Positions 32,729 through 44,352 are shown, numbered from the stretch's first letter. The stretch is 64,000 nt of DNA from Ziziphus jujuba (GCF_031755915.1 NC_083379.1:27280001-27344000); one strand, 5' to 3'. Made by a program: numbers and translations. The notes: a model not told the origin generated them from the sequence alone.

Positions 32729-34470
32729 TGTTAGGTCTAAAATATTGATGATTTTATACCATATTTATAGCTTAATATTTGTTAGTTTGTGTTAATTTGT
32801 TATGGAGAGATACTTAATTATGTATTTTTCTTAATCTAGGTAAAAGAGGAAGAATTTTAAGAAAACAACCATAAAAATGGATTCCTTGGGTCGAATTATG
32901 GTGGGAAGCAAGATTCGAGCTCGAACGGACTAAGCATTAAAAAGATTCCAAAAAGATACCTCGAAGATTCCATAAAGATTCTATCGGGAATTTCATGATG
33001 GAAGTGGATGTCATATGAATCATCAAGTTCTGAGGATTTCAAATGTCTCGTTATTTTTGGATTTCGAGGTGCGAGCAAATAGTTATCATCATTTAAAGTT
33101 TAGAATTTATAAAAAATAATATTCTAGTTAAATCTCCACCATTGATCAAAAGAGGGAATCAAGGCAATTTGAGGGCCAAGATAAAAACAAGTGGCAATAA
33201 TTGGTTAATTTATCATTAATGAGGCACATGTCATGTAACATGCTTCATTAAGGGTAAATTAGACTAATTAACTATTTTTTTAGGAGGAATTAGATAAAAA
33301 GAAAATAATAGAGAGCAAGTAATATACAGTTTCCTTTTTACACATGAAATTCGTTCAACCCTTTTCATGGCCTAAAAAAGGTATTTTCCAAGACTCCCAC
33401 ATTGAAAATAAAGAGAGAAAAAGATTCCCAAGGCCCTATATATATAGCCCCCACCACATTGAAGGAAGATATACAAGTTTAGAGAGTTATTTAAGAGCTT
33501 TTAGGAGGCTTAAATAGAAACAAACCAAATTTTGGGAGTTTCTAATATTCTCTTAAGGGTTCTAGGGTTTTAAAGTTTTAGAGTTTTAGAAGATCAATTG
33601 GAGAGCTTGGAGGAGGCAGAGAGACGTGGGCTTGCTTGGAGAAGAAGGCTATGACTTTGAGAGCTCTTGGAGAAGAATTTCTTCAATAGTTTTTATTCTC
33701 TTTTCCTTTCTCTCTAATTGTGAATCTTATTATTTTTAATAATTATGAATGTTGAAATTATTTTTACCATGAACTAATTTTCATAGCTAGGGCTATGATG
33801 TAGCCCTAACTATGAAGGGTTAATTATTTTAATACATGTTGAGTTTTATTTAATTAGTAATATATTTTGTTAATAAAGCATTGGTATACTTAATGCTTTC
33901 ATAGGCCGGAAGGAATGAATGATTTTAATAATATTTGAGCTTGGAAAAGGATAATATTATGGATCTCCAATGATTTACATGAATGCATAATTGGTTGGAA
34001 AATAGTTATGTCTCATGCTATATTATTTGCTTAATCTATGCTTGATGAATTTGCATGATTTAATTTATAGGCCGGAAGGAATAAATTAGGTTATGTGAAT
34101 ATTATCAATTGTGAGTGGAAACTACTTTTGATTAATTTTGTGATTAAGTATGGTTAACAAAATTACTAGTTAATTAAATTCACATATTTAAGTAATTAAA
34201 TTGGAATAGTTAGTGGTGAAATCAAATGCCCTAGTATTCATAATTATTCAATTCTCTCTCTTACTTGAAATTGATCTAATTTTAATTGATTGCTTTTGTT
34301 TAATTTAGTTTATTTAGTTTTCAATTGCCATCTTAAATTTTAGTTCAAATATTATCAAAACCTAATTATCTTTGGTACTTAATACTTAATCCCTTGGGTA
34401 CGACAACCCTATTTTTCCACTTTATTACTTGAAAACGATTCGTGCACTTGCGAGTTGATTTTACACATCA
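32729..34470 (+). repeat. A3 3' LTR (1742 bp)
   Basis: Same length as A1's left LTR and A1-like over most of it; the last ~200 bp switch to the subtype seen in A4 and A6 (gatctaattttaattg, ccatcttaaattttagttc, taattatctttgg). Confidence 0.94.
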
Positions 34471-34806
34471 CCTTCCATCACCTGTTGTGGCATTTTCATT
34501 ATATATCAAGGTTTCTAATCACAGGTTGGTTAGGGGTCAGTCTAATTTTAATTGATTGCTTTTGTTTAATTTAGTTTATTTAGTTTTCAATTGCCATCTT
34601 AAATTTTAGTTCAAATATTATCAAAACCTAATTATCTTTGGTACTTAATACTTAATCCCTTGGGTACGACAACCCTATTTTTCCACTTTATTACTTGAAA
34701 ACGATTCGTGCACTTGCGAGTTGATTTTACACATCACCTTCCATCACCTGTTGTGGCATTTTCATTATATATCAAGGTTTCTAATCACAGGTTGGTTAGG
34801 GGTCAG
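34275..34806 (+). repeat. Perfect 266 bp tandem duplication across the A3 right border
   Basis: 34275-34540 is repeated at 34541-34806. Each unit contains the end of the A3 LTR, the target duplication CCTTC and 65 bp of the C LTR flank. I find no difference between the two units by eye. Confidence 0.93.
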
Positions 34807-34888
34807 TGTGACCATTAGAACTTGAACATAATTAGATCCGGGCTAATATAATATGGGTTTAGGAGCAGGTCATCCTAGGTTCGTATCA
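34471..34888 (+). repeat. C-c LTR, right part
   Basis: Resumes with CCTTC (right duplication) and catcacctgttgtggcat, is interrupted by the second unit of the 266 bp duplication, and ends GGTTCGTATCA at 34888. Confidence 0.88.
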
Positions 34889-34890
34889 TT

Positions 34891-34904
34891 TGGTATCAGA
34901 GCCA
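34891..34904 (+). promoter_or_regulatory. C-c primer-binding site for initiator tRNA-Met
   Basis: TGGTATCAGAGCCA, a perfect 14-base complement, two bases after the LTR end. Confidence 0.95.
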
Positions 34905-35030
34905 AATTTTTTTCAGGTTTGATCTATTTTTATTTGCTTTATTTGTTTTTATGTTATTCTGCAATTTTAGCATTAGGTTAAGGTTACTTCTATCATCATA
35001 CACATTCTGCATCTTTGAAAAAAAAAAATC
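34905..35030 (+). other. C-c leader, truncated
   Basis: Typical leader start (gatctatttttatttgc, ttttagcattaggttaagg, acattctgcatctt) broken after about 125 bp by a switch to a D LTR around 35031-35040. Confidence 0.75.
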
Positions 35031-35624
35031 ATTCTTAGTCAAATTAGGTTTTCCTTTTCCTGGCATTTTAGAACGTCTGGGCCATGTAATTTGATGCTAG
35101 CTAAGCCCAAGTAGGTTAAGTTAAGTATTTAATTTTATCTTGGTAATTTTGGACGTGTAATAACTATATAAGGTAATTCTAGCTGGTTCAAAATAAGTCA
35201 ATAATCTTTAAGGCTTTGTCTAGGGTTTCTAAAGAGTCTTAGACTCTATTTAAGGATTTTATTTTTCCATTTGTAAGGAGATTAGTTTTTTTTTAATGAA
35301 ATTTTCTCTCATTGAGAATTGGTTTTTCACCATTATTCTTGGACCTCCAGGTTACGCACTTGAGAGTATCTTTATGCTTATGGTTCTTATCTTCCATAGA
35401 TAAAGGGTCATAAGTTAATACCATAGGTTCCTACCTCTAAATAGGTAGTGGGTCTTGGTTGGATATATTTTATTTTATTTTAATTTTTTTTCCTTCTATT
35501 ATTACGTTCCCTGCAATTGTTTTTCATCCCATCTCAATATCCAATCACCATCTGGTTATTCACTTTCATTTCATTGACTCAAAATCATAATCTCACTACC
35601 ATACACGCATCCGTGAGTGTATCA
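35031..35624 (+). repeat. D LTR fragment at the 5' side of a hybrid element
   Basis: Matches 47940-48515 (ttttagaacatccgtgcc, gatgctagctaggcccaa, aactatataagataattctagctgg) and ends GTGAGTGTATCA. The LTR start is missing. What follows is gag, without primer site or leader. Confidence 0.85.
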
Positions 35625-36480
35625 AAAGGCTAATCCGTGGGAGACCAGCAAGGAATGAAGATGATGATATAAGAAATATCAAGATAAACATTCCACCTTT
35701 CATGGGAAAAAGTGATCTGGAAGCATATTTGGAATGGGAAGAGAGAATGGAGATGATTTTTTATTGTCATAATTATTTGGAGGCCATGAAGGTGAAGTTG
35801 GCAGCAATGGAGTTTGATCATTATGCACTCCAATGGTGGACCAATGAGCAAACACCCAAAAGAGATTTGGTGATGACTTGATCACTACATGGCGACAAAT
35901 GAAGGGAGCCATAAGGAAGCGGTTCGTACCATCACACTATCATAGGTTGCTGCATCAAAGGCTCCAATATTTATCTTAAGGAAGTAGGTCTATGGAGGAT
36001 TATTACAAGGAGATGGAGATGCTCATGTTGAGGTTGAGCATGAATGAAGATAAAAAAGGCAACCACGGCAAGATTCCTTAGTGGTTTAAATCGTGAGACA
36101 GCAAAACAACTAGAATTGCAACAATATTTGGAATTGGAAGAGATGATACATGTGGCTATTAAATTGGAGCACCAATTGAGGAAGATGGGAGTAGGCTCAT
36201 GATTTGGAGGAGTTTCCAATAGCGGAAGATCAATTCATGTGGTTGGAGAAGAAAGCACCAATCGGCCAAGAAAGGAGCTTAAAGCTGAATCTGTCAAAGC
36301 ACATAAAAATTAGGTAAAATATGATCCTAAACCTTCAAGATCAAGAGAAATTATTTGTTTTAAGTGCCAAAAATGAGAACACATCACTAACTAATGCCCG
36401 AATAGAAGGATCATGGCGTTAAAAGGCAATGGTGAGCTAAAGTTGGAAAGTGAATGTGAAACCGAGCAAGAGTAGGAGGA
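35625..36480 (+). pseudogene. gag: Gag of a distinct chromovirus-type subfamily, decayed
   Basis: Basic/acidic linker, then IPPFMGKSDLEAYLEWEERM, YLEAMKVKLAAMEFDHYALQWW, a stop near 35878, frameshifted text, and FLSGLNRETAKQLELQQYLELEEMIH (about 36075). The knuckle near 36355-36400 (CFKCQK, stop, EHITN, stop, C) has lost its glycine and one position to stops. Clearly different from group B gag (QWWTNEQ against GWWDKET). Confidence 0.85.
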
Positions 36481-36945
36481 AGAGCTTGAAGGTGAGGCCG
36501 AAACTTTTAATGCTTCCCATGCTAAATTAAGCTTGGTTTCTAGGAGAGTGCTGGCTGCATACAAAGATGAGGACGAAATTCAAAGAGAGAGCATCTTCCA
36601 CATCCGATGTGAGATCCAAGGTAAGATTTGTAGCATGATTATTGATAGTGGAAGTTGTACTAATGTAATTAGTAACATTGTGGTTGATAAATTAGGCTTA
36701 GCAACTATTAGACATCCAAAACCATATAGATTACAATGGCTAAATGATAGTGGTGAGATGAAAATAAAGAAGCAAGCCAAAGTAAAATTCAGCATTGATA
36801 AATATGTGGATGTGGTTTTGTGTGATGTTGTGCGGGACATATACTTGGTAGGCCTTGGCAATTTGATAGAGATGCTATTCATTACGATAGAGAGAATAGT
36901 ATTGTTTTTAGATTTAAAGGTAAAAAGGTCAAGCCGGAGGTATTA
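36481..36945 (+). pseudogene. Protease of the hybrid element, frameshifted
   Basis: LVSRRVLAAYKDEDEIQRESIFHIRC leads to IIDSGSCTNV (about 36640) and QWLNDSGEMKIKKQ. Near 36830 a short deletion shifts the frame: the GRPWQFD block is readable in another frame as LGRPWQF-like text around 36850. Here the loop is DSG, unlike DGG in group B. Confidence 0.85.
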
Positions 36946-37420
36946 ACTCTTAAAGAGGTATACAAAGATCAAATTCAAATACAACAATGGAGGATGGCCG
37001 AACAACTCAAGGAAAGGACTAGTATGGCCCCCACGGCAACAACACCCATCCAAGGAGTCCAAGCCGTGCAAGACCCACCAGGTAAGTGTTCTAAAACCCA
37101 ACTTGAGTGGAAAAACCAAGAGAAGGCTGAAATGGAGTGAAAAAAAATGAGAAACCCGAGAGCTATAGCAAGAAACCCATGAGTGAGGAAAAGTGTGTTA
37201 TGGTCGAGAGAAAGAGAGAGAGAGGGAAAGAAAGGAAAGAAAGAAAGAATAAAAATATTTATTTGAGTTTTGGAGATGTAGATAAAGCTATCTTGGGGAA
37301 GAAACCATTGCTGGTCATGAATTTTAAGATATTTATTTAAAGATGTTTTTGTTGCATGGAACTTTATCTGCATTATTGAAAGCTTTAGTTAGTGGAAATT
37401 TGAAAATTTGGGAGAGATTA
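36946..37420 (+). pseudogene. Post-protease linker of the hybrid element
   Basis: LTLKEVYKDQIQIQQWRMAEQ and PTATTPIQGVQAVQ, then a lysine/glutamate/arginine-rich stretch (37137-37260) and FGDVDKAILGKKPLLVMNF (about 37275). Very similar to 20935-21300 in C-b, so it is C-type. Reverse transcriptase is reduced to a scrap near 37370-37440. Confidence 0.8.
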
Positions 37421-37699
37421 TTTGTTAATATAAAAAAGTATGATGAACTTGTATTTCTAGTATTTGTTGTGATAGTGTTTGACCCAGGAGATTGGTTTTA
37501 ATTTCAACCAAGAAAGGAGAGATTTCCTGAACAAAGAAAGTCCAAGCTTATGTCATGAGGAGATGGATCTTTTCAAGTTTTGGAAAGGATCGATGATAAT
37601 TCCTACAGGCTTGATTTAACGGGTGAGTATAATATGAGTGCTACATTAAAAGATTTGAGGACTATATTTGAGGACAATTCCTTTCCAAGAGGAAGAGAA
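37421..37699 (+). pseudogene. RT-integrase deletion junction and integrase tail of the hybrid element
   Basis: NIKKYDELVFLVFVVIVFDPGDWF at 37430-37500 contains the same RT-to-integrase join as three other copies. Then FPEQRKSKLMS, a stop, GDGSFQVLERIDDNSYRLDLTGEYNMS and a frameshift before the LTR. Confidence 0.88.
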
Positions 37700-38036
37700 T
37701 GATGTGATTTCACCTGAGCCTGTGCAACCGACAACCCGCTGGGATGCTGACCCGATTCGGATGAAGACCGAGCCAATCACTAGGGCTCAAGCTAAGAGGT
37801 TGAGGGACAACATTGCTATCTTTATCCAGGGAGTAATTCACTCTCAAGAGGGCTTGTCCATACCCAATGATCCAAGATCTATTTTGATCATACAAGTGGT
37901 GGAAGCTAATACAGGCCTGGGTTGGTTTTTGTGCTTTTTAGGAGTCCAGGCAGCATGAAATGGTTCCAAATCTCTATGGATCTAAGACTTCTCGGTTTTA
38001 CTGTGTTTTGAGGTGGCTTTACTATATTGTACTGAG
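37700..38036 (+). repeat. C LTR start, truncated by A4
   Basis: TGATGTGATTTCACC followed by the open C-terminal frame (TRWDADPIRMKTEPITRAQAK, IFIQGVIHSQEGLSIP). It is cut at ...tactgag by A4's first LTR. Confidence 0.88.
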
Positions 38037-39165
38037 TGTTAGGTCTAAAATATTGATGATTTAATTCCATATTTATAACTTAATATTTGTTAGTTTGTGT
38101 TGATTTGTTATGGACAGATAATTATATATTTTTCTTAATTTAGGTGGAAGAGAAAGAATTTAAGAAAACAACCACAAAAATGGATTTCTTGGGTCAAATT
38201 ATGGTGGGAAACAAGATTTAACCTCGAACGGACTAAGCATAGAAAATATTCCTTAAAGATTCCATAAAGATTCTGTCCGAAATTTCATGATGGAAGTGGA
38301 TGTCATATGAATCATCACGATCTGAGGATTTCAAATGTTTCATTATTTTTTGATTTCGAGGTGCGAGCAAAGAGTTATCATCATTTAAAGTTTGGAATTT
38401 ATAAAAAGGAATATTCTAGTTAAATCTCTCAAAAGAGGGAATAAAGGCAATTTGAGGGTCAAGATAAAGACAAGTGGCAATAATTAGTTAATTTATCATT
38501 AATGAGGCACATGTCATGTCACATGATTCATTAAGGGTAAATTAGACTAATTAACTATTTTTTAAGGAGGAATTACATAAAAGGAAAGTAGTAGAGAGCA
38601 AGTAATATCAAGTTTCTTTTTTATACATGAAATTCGTCCAACCCTCTTCATGGCTTAAAAAATGTATCTTCCAAGACTCCCACATTGAAAATAAAGAGAG
38701 AAAAAGGTTACCAAGGTCCTATATATATATAGCCCCCACCATATTGAAGGAAGATATGTTTAGAGAGTTATTTTAGAGCTTTTAGGAGGCTTAAATAGAA
38801 ACAAACCAAATTTTGGGAGTTTCTAAAATTCTCTTAAGGGCTCTAGAGTTTTAAAGTTTTAGAGTTTTAGAAGATCAATTGGAGAGCTTGGAGGAGGCAT
38901 GGAGACGTGGGCTTACTTGGAGAAGAAGGCTACGACTTTGAGAGCTCTTGGAGGAGAATTTCTTTAATAGTTTTTATTCTCTTTTCCTTTCTCTTTAATT
39001 GTGAATCTTATTATTTTTAATAATCATGGATGTTGAATATATTTTTTTCATGAACTAATTTTCATAGCTAGGGCTATGATGTCGCCCTAATTATGAAGGT
39101 TTAATTTCTTTAATATATGTTGAGTTTTATTTATTTAGTAATATGTTTTGTTAATAAATCATTGG
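38037..39165 (+). repeat. A4 5' LTR, truncated
   Basis: About 1.13 kb of LTR with several small deletions, ending in aataaatcattgg. TTGG at about 39162-39165 is shared with the integrase-side sequence that follows. Confidence 0.9.
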
Positions 39166-40414
39166 GTTATTAATGTTATACCGCCTAGTTTGGAAAAACC
39201 ATGTAAAAAAGCATAAGTTTCTTAAGGAAAGAAGGTATTACCTTTGGGATGACCCCTATCTTTTTAAGAAGTGTGCCGATGGTATAATTAGGAGGTGTGT
39301 TCTTAGGGAAGAGACAATGTCCATTATTAAAAGTTGTCATTGTAGTGAGTATGGGGGGCATTTTGGGACTAGAAAATCATAGCAAAAATTTTAAATTTTG
39401 GATTCTATTGGCCATCTATGTTTAAAGATACTAATATTTATGTGTAAGGGTGTGATAGGTACCAAAGAACTGGGAACATATCAAGGAAGAATGAGATGCC
39501 TTTGAAGAATATCCTTGAGGTAGAATTGTTTGATGTTTGGGGTATTGATTTCATGAGTCCTTTTCCTTCTTGTGGTAATAAATATATTTTAGTTTCTGTG
39601 GATTATGTTTCTAAATGGGTTGAAGCTAGTGCACTACCTACCAATGATGCACGGGTTGTAGTGAAATTTTTAAAAAAATACATTTTTACTAGATTTGGTA
39701 CACCCCGAGCAATCATTAATGATGGTGGCACTCATTTTTGCAACAAACAATTTGAATCCCTTCTTGCTAAATATGGTGTTAAACATAAAATTGCTACTCC
39801 TTACCACCCACAAACTAGTGGGCAAGTAGAAATTTCAAACAGGGAAATAAAGAGGATTTTGGAGAAGACAGTCAATGCTTCAAGAAGGGATTGGAGCTTA
39901 AAGCTAGATGATGCACTTTGGGCATACCGGACTGCCTACAAGACCCGCATTGGTATTTCTCCGTATAAATTGGTTTTTGGTAAGGAATGTCATTTTCCTG
40001 CGGAATTGGAGCATAAAGCATATTGGGCAACCAAGTTTCTCAATTTTGATCAAGAGGCTATGGGCAAGAATAGGCTATTACAATTGGATGAACTTGAAGA
40101 ATTTAGGATGGATGCTTTTGAGAATGCAAAGATTTATAAAAAAAAGACAAAGAGATGGCATGACAAGATGATTAAAAAGAGGAACTTTCATGTTGGACAA
40201 AAGGTACTTCTTTATAACCCTAGACTTAAATTGTTTCCAGGTAAATTAAGATCAAGATGGAGTGGACCATATGATATTGTACAAATAACCAAGTGGAGCA
40301 ATTGAAATCACCAAACCGGGACATGAAAGTTTTAAGGTGAATGGGCAGCGATTGAAGCCATATTATGAAGGTGGAGTGCTTGAGACTAGCCTCTACTTGG
40401 ATGATCTTAATTAA
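39166..40414 (+). pseudogene. A4 pol remnant: integrase, frameshifted
   Basis: Corresponds to A1 residues about 1452-1868. The finger region ([14 protein letters not shown]) is open to a one-base deletion near 39380, a stop lies near 39449, and the core is open at 39496-40305 ([24 protein letters not shown]; all three catalytic acids kept, 35 spacing kept). One serine codon is missing at FPSCGN. A two-base deletion near 40288 (VQITKWSN) throws the tail out of frame; natural end YLDDLN at 40414. Confidence 0.9.
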
Positions 40415-42265
40415 GTTAAAGGGAGGAGTCAAGCTAATGACTTTAAACAAGCGCTCTTGGGAGGCAACCCAAGTTTCTTTGTTTACCTATTTTTTTATCA
40501 ATTATTTTAGTTGTTTTTAGTTGTTTTCTTGTTTTTAGGTTGTTTTGATGTGTTTTGTTTGAGTTTTTGCAAGGTTTTAAGATGTTTAGGTGAAAAGATG
40601 AATGTTGAGAATTTCAAGTCTAAAGCTAGGTTTTTGGAGTATAACCACCTTGAATATGCATTGGAGTACATCAAATTGTATGGATACATGCCCTTCCTTT
40701 TGGCCGCATGGTGTGTAGGGAAAATGCAACATATAGGTTTTTCCCAAGTTTTCACATTACGAGGAACATTCCATGTCTTCAAAGGGGAGTATTCTTGACC
40801 TTTTATTTACTTTTGCTTTATTTTATGTTTTTCACAATGAGGACATTGTTCATTTTAAGTTTGGGGGTGAAAAGCATGCTTTGCATCATTTAAATCTTGT
40901 CCTTTTAAGTGTTGTTATTAGTTTTTAAACTTGTTAGTTTTAGTTTTTATTTTCCTTCAATATAAAAAAAAAAGAAATTGTTTTTGTGGTGCTTTCTTAA
41001 GTACTTTAATGAACCAATGATAAGACTATGATTGAAAATAAATTGGTTTTTAGGTAGTGGATTTGTTTTTGTGTATGCTTAAATACTCGAAATTATATTC
41101 ACATGTTGTTACTTTCAATAAATTTTGACCACATAATCAATAATGCATAATTTAGATTGTGTTTTGAAGAAGATTTGCATGAATTAGAGTACTTTATTAT
41201 TAATTGAACTCTAGAACTTGCTTGATTATTGCTTGAGGCGAAATCCTAGGTGAATGCATTACTAAGAACATGATTTAGGCCATCTTTGTTTAAGTTTGAA
41301 CCTTTCAAGCCTACCTAAAACATTATTTTCCATTAGTATCTTATTTGAGTCTTTAGGATGCATAAAGATGTATTAGAGCCTTTTGTTCATTAAATCACAT
41401 TTACTTACCCTTTTTGAGCCTTAAATTCCTTTTTTCCTACCTTGAGCATACTATAAAGAGAGCTTTAATTGAATTGATATGAATATATGCTTATGAGTTA
41501 GAGGGAGTGTTGAAGAAAAAGAAAAAGGAAAAGAAATAAAGTTTGGAGGTTAAGTATTTGGTGAATTTGCCTTTAGTAGGTATTTTTGTGTAAGTTGGAG
41601 GTTTGAATGTGTAATAAGAAGAAAAAATGAGGGGCTTTAGTGAAAAAGAAAAGAAAAAAAAAAAACAAAACAATTGAAAAAAATATATATATGATGTGAA
41701 AAAGAAGAAAAAATATATATACAATGAAAAGGAGAAATAGAAGATTTGTAAGTTTATATTGAAGTTAAAAGAAGAAAAAAGTTCTCAGAAATAAACAAAT
41801 TTTACAAGTAATTTATTCATTGATATTTAATTTTAGCTTTTTTTCTTTAATTTATTATATCCTATCCTTTTCTTTCTTTAGCCATATCCATTAGCCTTAA
41901 TAATAGAAACCATGAAGTCCTAATGATTCAAGGTGGTGCAATAGCCTACATTAGTGGAGAGTGATAATTAAGTCAAGCATATGATAGTTAATACTTTATT
42001 ATCAATCTCTAATTCTTGTAAATTTATTCAAATGCATGATATTAAGTGTACAAATTGATTTCCACACACACACATTGGAAGTATCATGTACGTTGGATGG
42101 AAAATAAGGTATTGAGTTACATAATTACTTTGAAAACATTTGAAAATTCATATGTTATACAATCCTTGAGGCACCTCATTAAAGTATCTTATGTTCTTTA
42201 AAAGAATGATTTTTCTTATTCTTCTTCTTTGCTAGGGACTAGCAAATCTTAAGTTTTGGGGTATT
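40415..42265 (+). other. A4 3' noncoding region and polypurine tract
   Basis: Same region as in A1/A3/A6 but longer near 40660-40740, where A1 and A3 have a deletion. TAAGTTTGGGGGT is kept at about 40856-40868; the second copy is damaged (about 41625-41640) and the LTR-side tract reads TAAGTTTTGGGGTATT. An open frame at 40511-40798 is discussed under rejected items. Confidence 0.75.
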
Positions 42266-43991
42266 TGTTAGGTTTAAAATATTGATGATTTTATGCCATA
42301 TTTATAACTTAATATTTGTTAGTTTGTGTTGATTTGTTATGGAAAGATACTTAATTATATATTTTTCTTAATTTAGGTGGAAGAGGAAGAATTTTAAGAA
42401 AACAACCATAAAAATGGATTTCTTGGGTCAAATTATGGTAGGAAACAAGATTTAAGCTCGAACGGACTAAGCATTAAAATATTCCTTAAAGATTCCATAA
42501 AGATTCTGTCGGGAATTTCATGATGGAAGTGAATGTCGTATGAATCATCACAATCTGAGGATTCCAAATGTCTCGTTATTTTTGGATTTCGAGGTGCAAG
42601 CAAAGAGTTATCGTCATTTAAAGTTTGGAATTTATAAAAAAGAATATTCTAGTTAAATTTCCACCATTGATCAAAAGAGGACATCAAGGCAATTTGAGGG
42701 TCAAGATAAAGGTAAGTGGCAATAATTGGTTAGTTTATCATTAATGAGACACATGTCATGTCACATGATTCATTAAGGGTAAATTAGACTAATTAACTAT
42801 TTTTTAAGGAGGAATTAGATAAAAGGAAAGTAGTAGAGAGCAAGTAATATCAAGTTTCCTATTTACAAATGAAATTCGTCCAACCCTCTTCATGGCCTAA
42901 AAAAGGTATCTTCCAAGACTCCCACATTCAAAATAAAGAAAGAAAAAAGTTACCAAGGTCCTATATATATAGCCCCACCACATTGAAGGAATATATACAA
43001 GTTTAGAGAGTTATTTAAGAGCTTTTAGGAGGCTTAAATAGAAACAAACCAAATTTTGGGAGTTTCGAAGATTCTCTTAAGGGTTTTAAAGTTTAAAGTT
43101 TTAGAGTTTTAGAAGGTCAATTGGAGAGCTTGGAGGAGGCATAGAGACGTGGGCTTGCTTGGAGAAGAAGGCTACGACTTTGAGAGCTCTTGGAGGAGAA
43201 TTTCTTCAATAGTTTTTATTCTCTTTTCCTTTCTCTTTAATTATGAATCTTATTATTTTTAATAATCATGGATGTTGAATTTATTTTTTTCATGAACTAA
43301 TTTTCATAGCTAGGGCTATGATGGAGCCCTAATTATGAAGGTTTAATTACTTTAATATATGTTGAGTTTTATTTAATTAGTAATATGTTTTGTTAATAAA
43401 TTATTGGTATGCTTAATGCTTTCATAGGCCGGAAGGAATGAATGATTTTAATAATATTTGAGCTTGGAAAAGGATAATATTATGGATCTCCAATGATTTA
43501 CATGAATGCATAATTGATTGGATAATAGTTATGTCTCATGCCATATTATTTACTTAATCTATGCTTCACGAATTTGCATGATTTAATTTATAGGCCGAAA
43601 TGAATAAATTAGGTTATGTGGATATTATCAATTGTGAGTGGAAACTACTTTTGATTAATTTTGTGATTAAGTGTGGTTAACAAAATTGCTAGTTAATTAA
43701 ATTCACATATTTAAGTAATTAAATTGGAATATTTAGTGGTGAAATCAAATGCACTAGTATCCATAATTATTAAATTCTCTCTCTTACTTGAAATTGATCT
43801 AATTTTAATTGATTGTTTTGTTTAATTTAGTTTATTTATTTTCAATTGCCATCTTAAATTTTAGTTCAAATATTACCAAAACCTAATTATCTTTGGTACT
43901 TAATTCTTAATCCCTTGGGTACGACAACCTTATTTTTCCACTTTATTACTTGAAAACGATTCGTGCACTTGCGAGTTGATTTTACATATCA
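42266..43991 (+). repeat. A4 3' LTR (1726 bp)
   Basis: Complete LTR with TATA block near 42960-42972. It diverges visibly from A1 (for example aatttaggtggaagagg) and matches the A4 5' remnant subtype. Confidence 0.93.
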
Positions 43992-44166
43992 CAAAGTAAA
44001 AGCAAAGTTTGTGCAGGACTTATACACCAAGGTGAAAGAGCACATTGAGAACAAAACTAGAATCTATGAAAAGAAGGCTAACAAGGGAAGGAAGCAAGTG
44101 ATTTTTGAACCAGGAGATTAGGTTTGGGTGCACACGAGAAAGGAGAGATTTTCCGTAAGGACAAAG
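43992..44166 (+). pseudogene. D integrase C-terminal fragment
   Basis: [23 protein letters not shown] ... FEPGD, stop, VWVHTRKERF, then directly a D LTR start. Duplicate of 47300-47460. The rest of this integrase lay where A4 inserted or was lost. Confidence 0.85.
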
Positions 44167-44352
44167 TGATGCACATCACACTTCCAACGATCCCTTTCAG
44201 CTACCTCAAGGCCCAATTACTCAAAGTAGAGCCAAAAGATTCAAGGAGGCCTTATTTGCATTCATGAAGGATCTTGATGTGTTTAAAGAGGAGGACATTA
44301 CCAAACCCACTTTTGAGAATTCGAAGTTGGAGAACAACTATTTGATAGCCCA
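44167..44352 (+). repeat. D-b 5' LTR, first ~185 bp only
   Basis: TGATGCACATCACACTTCC as at 48700. Its reading frame (FMKDLDVFKEEDITKPTFEN) is continuous with the protease that follows, because an in-frame deletion removed the rest of the LTR, primer site and gag. Confidence 0.82.

Larger units (their letters stand above)
29066..34470 (+). mobile_element. A3: internally deleted Athila-type element
   Basis: 5.4 kb from TGTTAGGTC to ACACATCA with CCTTC at both sides (29061-29065, 34471-34475). A single deletion runs from inside the 5' LTR to the integrase finger, removing primer site, gag, protease, RT and RNase H. The part from 29871 almost to the end is nearly identical to A1 in inverted orientation; the 5' LTR remnant is a different A subtype. 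Confidence 0.94.
38037..43991 (+). mobile_element. A4: internally deleted Athila-type element with mismatched flanks
   Basis: 5.96 kb, TGTTAGGTC to ACATATCA, same architecture as A3 but with an independent deletion. Left flank is a C LTR (CTGAG), right flank is D integrase (CAAAG). The five-base duplicates do not match, so at least one border was rearranged after insertion. Confidence 0.9.
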
